64,000 bases of DNA from G963666935 sp963666935 (lineage in GTDB: Bacteria > Bacillota > Clostridia > Christensenellales > CAG-138), in NCBI GenBank assembly GCA_963666935.1, contig OY762936.1, forward strand, positions 868,001 to 932,000. Direction: 5' to 3'. Position numbers and translations under genes: made by a program. This document shows, one piece after another, positions 33,102-40,442 of this stretch. The notes beneath the pieces are model-generated. The model did not search any database and had not been told where the DNA came from. It was given only the letters and a program-made list of their open reading frames with translations. Within the stretch, counting starts at the first letter, position 1, and the number at the start of each line of letters is the position of its first letter.

Positions 33102-34259
33102 ATGAAATTACTTGAATACAAGGCAAAAGAGCTGTTCGAAAAATACGGCATTCGCACCATGCGGGGCTGTGTTGTGGACAGCGCCGAGGGGATGGAGAAG
33201 GTCATCGCCGATGCGAACCTCTCTTACCCAGTGGTGATCAAAGCACAGGTGCAGATCGGCGGCCGCGGCAAGGCCGGCGGAATTCAATTCGCCGACAACG
33301 CCAAAGAAGCGGAAGCACACTGCCGCCGCCTTCTGGGCAGCGATTTAAGAGGCCTGACCGTGCGTCAGCTCCTCATTGTGGAAAAAGCTTCCTTTAAAAC
33401 GGAATGGTACATTTCCATTATGCTGGACAGGCTCACCAAGTGCCCCATGATTATTTTCTCCGCCAACGGCGGTATGGAAATTGAGCAGACGGCGAAGGAA
33501 GCTCCTGAAAAGATTGTGAAGGTGGTCATTGACCCCCTGATGGGATTCCGGCCCTACATGGCAGAGTATATGCTCAGCAAGAGCAACCTGCCCCTATCCT
33601 ATAAAAAGGAGCTCATCAATCTGGTGAGCAAGCTCTACAAAGCGTTTATGGAGTACCACTGCATGCTATGCGAGATCAATCCGCTGGTGATTGCGGATGA
33701 CGATACCCTGATCGCGTTGGACGGTAAGGTGGACATCGACGACAGCGCACTGTATAAGCTGCCCGACATGATGGCTTTCCGGGAGGAACTTTATGAAGAA
33801 CCCCTGGTTCGAGAAGCCCGCCACAACGACTTCCTGTATATCCCCGTGGAAGAGGGCGGCACCGTTGCCGTGACCTCCAACGGCTCCGGCATGCTCATGA
33901 GCTGCATCGACCTCATCACCAAAGAGGGTATTAAAATCGGCGCGGCGCTTGATCTGGGCGGCGGCGCCACCGCGGAACGCATTGAAAAGGCCATCCGCAT
34001 TCTGTTCTCCACCCCCGGCGTGAAGGCCGTTCTCATCAACATTTTCGGGGGCATCACCCGCTGTGATGAAGTTGCCGGCGGCGTGAAGCTGGCCATGGAA
34101 CACGGCTACTGTGAAGGTAAGATCATCGTGGTTCGCATGGAAGGTACCAACAAGGAAAAGGGTCTGGAAATCATCAACTCCCTAGGTGGAGACATCATCA
34201 ACGTGCCCGGCCTCAGAGAGAGCGTCAAGGCCCTGGTGGACAGGAGGGATCGTCTATGA
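33102..34259 (+). CDS. Acyl-CoA ligase (ADP-forming) beta subunit, succinyl-CoA synthetase beta family
   Basis: 385 residues. An ATP-grasp domain (YPVVIKAQVQIGGRGKAGGI near 45) is followed by the CoA-ligase flavodoxin-like domain with LINIFGGITRCDEVA near 310. Compared with genuine SucC, the usual NGAGLAMxTxD segment reads NGSGMLMSCID, and DLGGGA replaces DVGGGA. These changes near the substrate/phosphohistidine region suggest a substrate other than succinate. The gene lies 6 bases after the aldehyde dehydrogenase and overlaps the alpha gene by 4 bases. No other citric-acid-cycle gene is near, which also argues against a simple SucCD. Confidence 0.85.
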   Translation: MKLLEYKAKELFEKYGIRTMRGCVVDSAEGMEKVIADANLSYPVVIKAQVQIGGRGKAGGIQFADNAKEAEAHCRRLLGSDLRGLTVRQLLIVEKASFKTEWYISIMLDRLTKCPMIIFSANGGMEIEQTAKEAPEKIVKVVIDPLMGFRPYMAEYMLSKSNLPLSYKKELINLVSKLYKAFMEYHCMLCEINPLVIADDDTLIALDGKVDIDDSALYKLPDMMAFREELYEEPLVREARHNDFLYIPVEEGGTVAVTSNGSGMLMSCIDLITKEGIKIGAALDLGGGATAERIEKAIRILFSTPGVKAVLINIFGGITRCDEVAGGVKLAMEHGYCEGKIIVVRMEGTNKEKGLEIINSLGGDIINVPGLRESVKALVDRRDRL

Positions 34260-35140
34260 GCATCATTATCGACCAGAACACCAAGCTCATCGTGCAGGGC
34301 ATTACCGGCCGCGAGGGCACGTTCCACACGGAGCAGATGCTGGCCTACGGTACCAAAGTTGTGGGCGGCGTAACCCCCGGTAAAGGTGGCCAGAAAGTGC
34401 TGGGCGTGCCGGTATTCAACACCGTGCGCGAAGCCGTGGAAGCCACCGGCGCAGACTCCACCGTGGTTTTTGTTCCTGCAAAGTATATGAAGGCTTCTGT
34501 TGAAGAAGCGCTGGACGCCGGAGTGAAAAACATCTTTACCATTGCCGAGCATGTGCCGGTGCATGAGATGATGATTTGCTACCATCTGGCACACAAAAAG
34601 GGTGCGCGGCTGTTTGGGCCCAACTCTTTCGGCGTGATTTCCCCGGGTAAGACCAAGGCAGGATTTATGGCGCACCGGATATTCTCCCCCGGAAACGTCG
34701 GCGTCATGAGCCGCAGCGCCACCAACTGCTACGAGACCGTGTTTATGATGACTAGCAACGGCTTCGGCCAGTCCACTTGCGTGGGCGTGGGTGGCGACAT
34801 GATCCCCGGATCCACATTTGTGGACCTGCTGCCTGACTTCAACGCAGATCCAGAGACCAAGGCCATTATCATCATCGGCGAAATCGGCGGCAACGAGGAA
34901 GAGCTGGCGGCTGCGTACATCAAGGAACACATTAAGAAGCCCGTCATTGCTCTTATCGTGGGCAAGAACGCTCCCAAGGGCCGCAGCATGGGCCACGCGG
35001 GTGCCATTGTGAGCGCAGACGGTACTGGCAGCGCGCAGAACAAGGAAAAAGTGCTCAAGGAAGCCGGCGTTATCATCGCCGAGAGCACCCAGCACATTGT
35101 CGATATTCTTCAGGATTTGCGCAAAGAGGGAAAGATCTGA
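34256..35140 (+). CDS. Acyl-CoA ligase (ADP-forming) alpha subunit, succinyl-CoA synthetase alpha family
   Basis: 294 residues, ATGA overlap with the beta gene. The CoA-binding Rossmann part has GITGREGTFHTEQM. The phosphohistidine lies in SMGHAGAIVSADG near residue 245. Where SucD normally has GPNCPG(I/V)I and SRSGTLTYE, this protein has GPNSFGVI and SRSATNCYE. The changed loop residues sit at the acyl substrate pocket, so another acid (for example a sulfonated, hydroxylated or branched one) is likely. With the beta subunit it would make an acyl-CoA from ATP, or ATP from an acyl-CoA. A hairpin terminator follows. Confidence 0.85.
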   Translation: MSIIIDQNTKLIVQGITGREGTFHTEQMLAYGTKVVGGVTPGKGGQKVLGVPVFNTVREAVEATGADSTVVFVPAKYMKASVEEALDAGVKNIFTIAEHVPVHEMMICYHLAHKKGARLFGPNSFGVISPGKTKAGFMAHRIFSPGNVGVMSRSATNCYETVFMMTSNGFGQSTCVGVGGDMIPGSTFVDLLPDFNADPETKAIIIIGEIGGNEEELAAAYIKEHIKKPVIALIVGKNAPKGRSMGHAGAIVSADGTGSAQNKEKVLKEAGVIIAESTQHIVDILQDLRKEGKI

Positions 35141-35164
35141 TTTAATTCTATAACGAAGTAAGCG

Positions 35165-35199
35165 GCAAAAGGCAGTCAAGAAATTTGTCTGCCTTTTGC
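35165..35199 (+). terminator. Terminator-like hairpin after the CoA ligase genes
   Basis: Perfect 11-base stem GCAAAAGGCAG / CTGCCTTTTGC around a 13-base loop, 25 bases after the stop. There is no long T tail beyond the stem, so termination may be partial. Confidence 0.65.
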
Positions 35200-35374
35200 T
35201 ATACAAAGAAAGTTGCCTGCGCTGCAGCTCTTCGGACAGGGCTGCGGGAGAAAGGAGGGAACAAAAATCAAGCAGGATGCTTGCAGGCATTATCAGGTTT
35301 TATGGCGTAATGGACTTTTGTTTTATCAATTTGTATGATACGAGAGAGTGCCGCTTGTTTTCCCAAAATAGCGC

Positions 35375-35403
35375 TTGACAGGCATCCCCGTACGGGGTAT
35401 ACA
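35375..35403 (+). promoter_or_regulatory. Promoter with palindromic operator before the PLP lyase gene
   Basis: TTGACA (35375-35380), 17 bases, TATACA (35398-35403). The spacer holds the perfect 12-base palindrome CCCCGTACGGGG (35386-35397), ending right at the -10 box. A regulator bound there would block RNA polymerase. No regulator gene is adjacent on this side. The leader before 35487 is about 75 bases. Confidence 0.7.
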
Positions 35404-35486
35404 ATAAATTTTGGAGAACCCGTTTCATCTGGAATCGTTTTAATTGGCATCTGTCAATGTAACAATGAATAAGCAGGAGGTAAAAA

Positions 35487-36674
35487 ATGAAACTGTCCGA
35501 TTTTTCCTACAACACGCAGGTACTTTACAAGGGTGACAAGGTAAAGGGCTGCGAGATTCAGCCTGAATCTGCGGCGATTTTCCTGACTTCCGCCTTTGAT
35601 CTTCCCGGCGATTTGGATGACGTCAACAAAGTTTACGAATCCAAGGGATATGGATATATTCGCGGACGGAACCCAAACCGCCATATGCTGGCGGACAAGA
35701 TTACCTTTTTGGAGGGCGGCGAGGACAGCGTGATTTGCTCTGCCGGCATGGGGGTCATTATCACGACGCTGTTCACCTTCTTAAAGGGTGGAGATCACAT
35801 TTTGGCCAGCGACACCCTTTATGGGGAAAGCTTGGAATTCATCGAGATGCTGGAAGAGTACGGCATCGAGCATACTTTTGTGCGCTTCAGTGACCTTGAT
35901 GCTATCAAAGCCGCAATCCGGCCCAACACCAAGATGGTTTATAGCGAGACCATCAGCAACCCCAGCATCGACCTGATGGACGTGGAAGAAGTGGCAAAAG
36001 TGGCCCATGCCAACGGCGCGCTGCTGGTTCTGGATAACACCTTCGGGACTCCTTTCGCCATGAAAGTGCTGGAAATGGGTGCGGATCTGTCGATCAACAG
36101 CATGACCAAGTTCATCAACGGCCACAGCGATGCCCTGCTGGGCTCCGTTACCGGCTCCCATAAGCTCATCGATCAGATTTTGCCCAAGGCGTCGCTTATG
36201 GGCACCACCGGCGGCACATTCAGCACTTGGCTGGTGAACCGCAGCATGCTGACCCTTGAACTGCGCATCAAGCGGCAGATGGAGAACGCCGCCAAGATCG
36301 CGGCGGCGCTGGAAAAGAACCCACATGTAAACAAAGTGTTTTATCCCACTGCCTCTAATTATGCCAAAAAGGAACTGGTTAAGAAAGTATTTAAGTTCGG
36401 TTACTACGGCGCCATGCTCAGCTTCCAGATCAAGGGCGACCGGCCCGAGGTCAATACCTTTATGAAAAATCTGACGCTGGTGCATTATGCGCCCACCCTC
36501 GGTGGCGTAAGAACTACCATGGCGAATCCCTATACGTCTTCTCACCGGCATTTACCCCAAGAGATGAAAGATGAGCTGGGCATCACTCCCGGTCTCATTC
36601 GCCTCTCTGTGGGCATCGAGGATGCAAACGATCTGATTGCAGATCTGAACTATGCCCTCAATGCCATCGGCTGA
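35487..36674 (+). CDS. PLP-dependent trans-sulfuration family enzyme (cystathionine/methionine gamma-lyase-like)
   Basis: 395 residues, start at 35487 with AGGAGG. Fold-type I PLP enzyme of the Cys/Met metabolism family: YGYIRGRNPNRHMLADKI (substrate/PLP contacts), the SDTLYGES active-site Tyr region, DNTFGTPFAMKVLEMGADL, and the Schiff-base Lys in SINSMTKFINGHSD. At the position where methionine gamma-lyase has Cys (YGCT) and cystathionine gamma-lyase Gly, this enzyme has Glu (YGES), so the substrate is uncertain. A gamma-lyase would give 2-oxobutyrate or pyruvate plus a thiol; the oxo acid could be taken by PFOR-type enzymes. It is transcribed alone between a palindrome-bearing promoter and a strong terminator. 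Confidence 0.82.
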   Translation: MKLSDFSYNTQVLYKGDKVKGCEIQPESAAIFLTSAFDLPGDLDDVNKVYESKGYGYIRGRNPNRHMLADKITFLEGGEDSVICSAGMGVIITTLFTFLKGGDHILASDTLYGESLEFIEMLEEYGIEHTFVRFSDLDAIKAAIRPNTKMVYSETISNPSIDLMDVEEVAKVAHANGALLVLDNTFGTPFAMKVLEMGADLSINSMTKFINGHSDALLGSVTGSHKLIDQILPKASLMGTTGGTFSTWLVNRSMLTLELRIKRQMENAAKIAAALEKNPHVNKVFYPTASNYAKKELVKKVFKFGYYGAMLSFQIKGDRPEVNTFMKNLTLVHYAPTLGGVRTTMANPYTSSHRHLPQEMKDELGITPGLIRLSVGIEDANDLIADLNYALNAIG

Positions 36675-36684
36675 TTAATAACGT

Positions 36685-36718
36685 AAAGGACCGGCAATTT
36701 GCCGGTCCTTTTTTTTTT
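36685..36718 (+). terminator. Rho-independent terminator of the PLP lyase gene
   Basis: Perfect 11-base stem AAAGGACCGGC / GCCGGTCCTTT, loop AATTT, followed by seven further T. Confidence 0.92.
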
Positions 36719-36793
36719 GAAAAACCGCGATGCGGACGCGGGGAGGCTCCATGCAATCCACGGGTTGTTTTCCGGCGGCAATCCGCAGCGCGA

Positions 36794-36823
36794 TTGCCGC
36801 GGGGGAACCAGGTATGATATAAT
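36794..36823 (+). promoter_or_regulatory. Promoter of the transglutaminase-like/dockerin gene
   Basis: TTGCCG (36794-36799), 18 bases, TATAAT (36818-36823), 33 bases before the start codon. Confidence 0.55.
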
Positions 36824-36856
36824 GCTTCCATTATTCGACATAAAAGGAGACGGCGC

Positions 36857-38434
36857 ATGCGAAAAAAACTGCCTGTTTTTCTGCTTTGTGCGCTGCTTGT
36901 CCTCTGTACCGCGGGGAAGGCACTTTGTCTGGACCCCCAGGAGGTCTATGCGCAATGCGAGGCGGGGGAGCTATACCGCCTCACGGACGTTTTTCAGGAA
37001 GGTTCCTTTTATGGGCCCCAGGATGTGGATACGGCGCCCCAGAGCCGGTTGCTCTTTGCGGTGCCCGACGCGGAGGACCTGCTTTACGCAATCATTGAAA
37101 ACGGCATGGCGGAGCTTGAAACTATGCTGGATGTTTTCGCGTTGGAGCTGGATGTGGCGACCTATGACAGCGAAACCGGCCCCATTACGGACGTTTTGAC
37201 CCGGGTTATCAACAACAATCCCCGGTTTTTTATGTATAAGGCGATGTGGCGGCCATACTACGACCCCGAGGATGAGTACATCAGGTACATTGAGCTGTAT
37301 CAAAACGAGCTGACCATTGACCACGTGGGTGACTACGAGACGGAGATCGCGGCGATGATTGAGCGCGCCGCACCGGTCCGCATGCGGGACAGCATGACTG
37401 AGGCGGAAATTGCCCTTGCCCTGCACGACGAGCTTGTGGCCCACGCAGCCTATGATTATGAAGCTTACGCATATGCTGATTCCGGTGCCACCAATTCGGA
37501 GGTGGTAAACGCTTTTCCCAACGTGTTTAACGCCTATGGTGCCATCGTGGACAAAAAGGCGGTATGTCAGGGGTTTTCTTTAGGGTATATGGACATGCTC
37601 CAAAGGGTAGGTATCAGCGCCGCCGTGGTGGCCACTACCACATACGGACATGCATGGAATATCGTTTGTGCGGACGGGAACTGGTATCATGTGGATTTGA
37701 CATGGGACAACCCGCTGGTGAGCTGCGGAGAAAGCATTGGCACGGACTGGCTGGGGTATGTGCACCATACATACTTTTTGCTGTCGGATGCGCAAATCAA
37801 GACGTATACACACCATTACAGCTGGGATGACCCCGATTTGACCGCCCCCAGCGCATATGACGGGACGTGTTTTTGGAGCGGGATCAACTCTGCGCTTTGC
37901 TATGACGGCGGCCTTTGGTATTACAATACGGGTGCTTTGGACGCCGCCAACAGAAAAACCACAGGGAATCTCGCTTACAAAACGTCATCCAACGAAAATG
38001 CAGGCACGGCGGTAGAGAACGTTTCCTTTGCCGATCGCTGGGGCGGAAAGCTGATCTACTACAATTATGCCGGCACCGGCCTGTTTGCCTACGACATGGG
38101 AATTGGTACTGAACAGAAGCTCATTGACGTTGCAGCTTCCCACGTGGGCGAGCTGACGGTCAACCGGGACTCGCTCAATTATTGGACCTGTCTACCGGAT
38201 GGCCTGTACAGCCTTGTGCTCAGCGACCTGCTGTCCAAGGGAGATGTGGACGCCGACCGGTTTATGGAGGCGGAGGACGCCATGAGAATTTGCGGGCACA
38301 TCATGGGAAAAAGCCTGCTTACGGATACGCAGTTTGCCAATGCGGACGTGAACGGCGATTCCGCAGTTACCATTTTGGACATGATTCGGGAGATCCAATA
38401 CCTTCGGGGCAATATACCGGAATTCCCGGAATAG
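36857..38434 (+). CDS. Secreted transglutaminase-like protein with C-terminal dockerin-type repeats
   Basis: 525 residues. A signal peptide (LPVFLLCALLVLCTAG) with cleavage near residue 24 is followed by a helical region. A transglutaminase-like fold near 190-280 shows the full triad: Cys in KAVCQGFSLGY, His in TYGHAWNIV and Asp in HVDLTWDNP. A central region rich in Gly/Tyr/Trp follows. The last 65 residues hold two Ca-binding dockerin-type F-hands (GDVDADRFMEAEDAM and DVNGDSAVTILDM). Such proteins may cleave or crosslink peptides or cell-wall material outside the cell. The dockerin implies docking to a cohesin, but no cohesin or cellulosomal gene is in the window. Single gene with its own promoter. 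Confidence 0.85.
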   Translation: MRKKLPVFLLCALLVLCTAGKALCLDPQEVYAQCEAGELYRLTDVFQEGSFYGPQDVDTAPQSRLLFAVPDAEDLLYAIIENGMAELETMLDVFALELDVATYDSETGPITDVLTRVINNNPRFFMYKAMWRPYYDPEDEYIRYIELYQNELTIDHVGDYETEIAAMIERAAPVRMRDSMTEAEIALALHDELVAHAAYDYEAYAYADSGATNSEVVNAFPNVFNAYGAIVDKKAVCQGFSLGYMDMLQRVGISAAVVATTTYGHAWNIVCADGNWYHVDLTWDNPLVSCGESIGTDWLGYVHHTYFLLSDAQIKTYTHHYSWDDPDLTAPSAYDGTCFWSGINSALCYDGGLWYYNTGALDAANRKTTGNLAYKTSSNENAGTAVENVSFADRWGGKLIYYNYAGTGLFAYDMGIGTEQKLIDVAASHVGELTVNRDSLNYWTCLPDGLYSLVLSDLLSKGDVDADRFMEAEDAMRICGHIMGKSLLTDTQFANADVNGDSAVTILDMIREIQYLRGNIPEFPE

Positions 38435-38444
38435 AGCGCATCAT

Positions 38445-38650
38445 AAATAGTTTGTATCGCCACCTGCGGCGGCGACGAATATTTTTATTATTGGAGGGGG
38501 ATTTGCCCCCTTGCATCCCTGCGTGAAATTCCAACCGCGTGTTCAAGAGAAAAAGTTGAACCACTTCACCCTAGGAGAGGGCGTGGGGGAACGTAAGTTC
38601 CCACAATTAAAAAATATTCTCGCGGGCTCAATTTGAGCCTATACGTTCAG
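38445..38650 (+). repeat. Dispersed structured repeat, copy 2
   Basis: This segment matches the reverse complement of 16226-16416 at both ends: AAATAGT, GCCACC/GGCGGC hairpin, GGAGGGGG-ATTT-GCCCCCT, GGGGGAAC-GTAA-GTTCCC, CAATTAAA, and GCTCA-ATT-TGAGC with ATACGTTCA. The centre is unlike copy 1 but can fold as nested stems GTGAA/TTCAC and GTTCAA/TTGAAC. Loop sequences differ while stems persist. No coding frame. Together with the terminator at 38721 it fills the 340-base gap between the dockerin gene and ilvD. Confidence 0.7.
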
Positions 38651-38720
38651 AATATAAAACCTTATATCTATAGCTGAGGGTTCTTTTAACCTTGGTACAG
38701 TAGGGGGGTTCTAAGACAAT

Positions 38721-38750
38721 AAAAGCAGGTTCTTTGAAGAACCTGCTTTT
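38721..38750. terminator. Terminator of the ilv operon (bidirectional)
   Basis: Stem AAAAGCAGGTTCTT (38721-38734) / AAGAACCTGCTTTT (38737-38750) with flanking A/T runs, 27 bases beyond the ilvD stop on the minus strand. Confidence 0.85.
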
Positions 38751-38776
38751 TATATTGACTTTGAAGATCAAGCAGC

Positions 38777-40435
38777 TTACGGCATAACCGCGCCGGTGTT
38801 TGCGCTGCTGACCAGCTTTGCGTAGCGCGCTAGCCAGCCGGTTGTGATGTTGGGCGCTTTGGGTACATATGCCGCGCGGCGTGCTGCGAATTCCTCATCG
38901 GAAACCAGCGCATCCAGCCGATTGTTGGGGATATCTACGCAGATGGTATCGCCCTCGTGCAGCAGACCGATTTCACCGCCCATGGCTGCTTCGGGACACA
39001 CATGGCCGATGGAAGCGCCGCGGCTGGCACCGCTAAAACGTCCGTCGGTGATGAGAGCCACATCCTTATCCAGCCGCATGCCGGCCAAGGCAGAGGTGGG
39101 GTTAAGCATTTCGCGCATGCCGGGGCCGCCGCGAGGGCCTTCGTAACGAATGACCACCACGTCGCCTTTGCAGATCCGACCGTTGTAGATGGCGTCGATG
39201 GCCTCTTCCTCGTTGTCGAACACCCGGGCTGGGCCGGTATGGCAAAGCATGGAGGGATCCACGGCGCTGCGCTTTACCGCACAGCCTTCCCGGGCGATAT
39301 TGCCCCAGAGGATGGCGATGCCGCCAGTTGTGGAATAAGGCGCGTCGATGGGGCGGATCACGGTTTCATCCAAGATCCGTGCGTCGGCGATGTTTTCACC
39401 CATGGTTTTGCCAGTGCTGGTCAAAACACTTGCGTCGATGCAGCCACCCTTTTGCAGCTGGGCAAGCACGGCCGGTATGCCGCCCGCCCTGTGCAGATCC
39501 TGAATGTGCGCGGGACCCGCCGGGGCCAGATGGCACAAATTTGGTGTTTTGGCGCTGATGGCGTTGATGGTTTCAAGGTCCAGCTCCAAGCCTGCCTCAT
39601 GGGCGATTGCCAAGAGGTGAAGCACGCTGTTGGTGCTGCAGCCCAGCGCCATATCGCAGGCTACGGCGTTATGGATTGCCGTGAGCGTGATGATTTTTCG
39701 GGCGGTGATGCCTTCCTTCAGCAGGGACATGATCTGCATGCCCGCGTGCTTGGCAAGGCGCAGCCGCGCCGCTTCCACGGCGGGAATGGTGCCGTTGCCG
39801 GGGAGGGCGATGCCCAGCACCTCGCAAAGGCAGTTCATGCTATTGGCCGTATACATGCCCGCGCAGGAGCCGCAGCCGGGGCAGGCACTCTGCTCCAAAG
39901 CCGTCAGCTCTTCGTCGCCGATGAGGCCGGCCTTCTTTGCGCCTACTGCCTCAAAGAGCTTGGAGAGGCTGATCTCACAGCCGTCGGAAATGCCTGCCAT
40001 CATGGGGCCGCCGCTGACTACGATGGCGGGGATATTAAGCCGTGCCGCCGCCATGACCATGCCGGGGACGATTTTATCACAGTTGGGTACCAGCACCACC
40101 GCATCCAATGCGTGGGCGACGACCATGCTTTCCACACTGTCTGCGATAAGCTCGCGGCTGGCAAGGGAATACTTCATGCCTACATGCCCCATGGCGATGC
40201 CGTCGCAAATGCCGATGGAGGGGATGAGGATGGGGGTGCCTCCAGCCGTGCGGACGCCCGCCTTTACCGCATCGGCTACTTTGTCCAGATGCATATGACC
40301 GGGCACGATTTCGCTGTATGCACTGACTACGCCTATTAGCGGACGCTCCAGCTCTTCCTGCGTATAGCCCAACGCGTAAAACAGCGACCGGTTTGGTGCG
40401 CGCTCTACGCCTTTCTTTACCGAATCACTTCGCAT
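38777..40435 (-). CDS. ilvD: Dihydroxyacid dehydratase
   Basis: 552 residues. It dehydrates 2,3-dihydroxy acids to the 2-oxo acids of valine and isoleucine using an Fe-S cluster. Cluster Cys are seen in VPNCDKIVPGM and the signature CPGCGSCAGMYTANSMNCL. VTDGRFSGA-type (ITDGRFSGASRGASIGHV) appears near the C-terminus. The N-terminus RSDSVKKGVERAPNRSLFYALG is normal. Last gene of the T-box-controlled operon ilvB-N-B-N-C-D, 7 bases after ilvC, with a terminator downstream. Confidence 0.96.
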   Translation of the reverse strand: MRSDSVKKGVERAPNRSLFYALGYTQEELERPLIGVVSAYSEIVPGHMHLDKVADAVKAGVRTAGGTPILIPSIGICDGIAMGHVGMKYSLASRELIADSVESMVVAHALDAVVLVPNCDKIVPGMVMAAARLNIPAIVVSGGPMMAGISDGCEISLSKLFEAVGAKKAGLIGDEELTALEQSACPGCGSCAGMYTANSMNCLCEVLGIALPGNGTIPAVEAARLRLAKHAGMQIMSLLKEGITARKIITLTAIHNAVACDMALGCSTNSVLHLLAIAHEAGLELDLETINAISAKTPNLCHLAPAGPAHIQDLHRAGGIPAVLAQLQKGGCIDASVLTSTGKTMGENIADARILDETVIRPIDAPYSTTGGIAILWGNIAREGCAVKRSAVDPSMLCHTGPARVFDNEEEAIDAIYNGRICKGDVVVIRYEGPRGGPGMREMLNPTSALAGMRLDKDVALITDGRFSGASRGASIGHVCPEAAMGGEIGLLHEGDTICVDIPNNRLDALVSDEEFAARRAAYVPKAPNITTGWLARYAKLVSSANTGAVMP

Positions 40436-40442
40436 AGCTACC

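Noticed and set aside
33102..35140. Citric-acid-cycle succinyl-CoA synthetase (sucCD)
   Set aside because: Family membership is clear, but substrate-pocket motifs differ from SucCD and the context is a catabolic cassette with an aldehyde dehydrogenase, so the specific name was withheld.
38957..40339. A 460-codon open frame antisense to ilvD
   Set aside because: It mirrors ilvD on the other strand, has no ribosome site and shows no family features; it is a consequence of GC-rich codon use.
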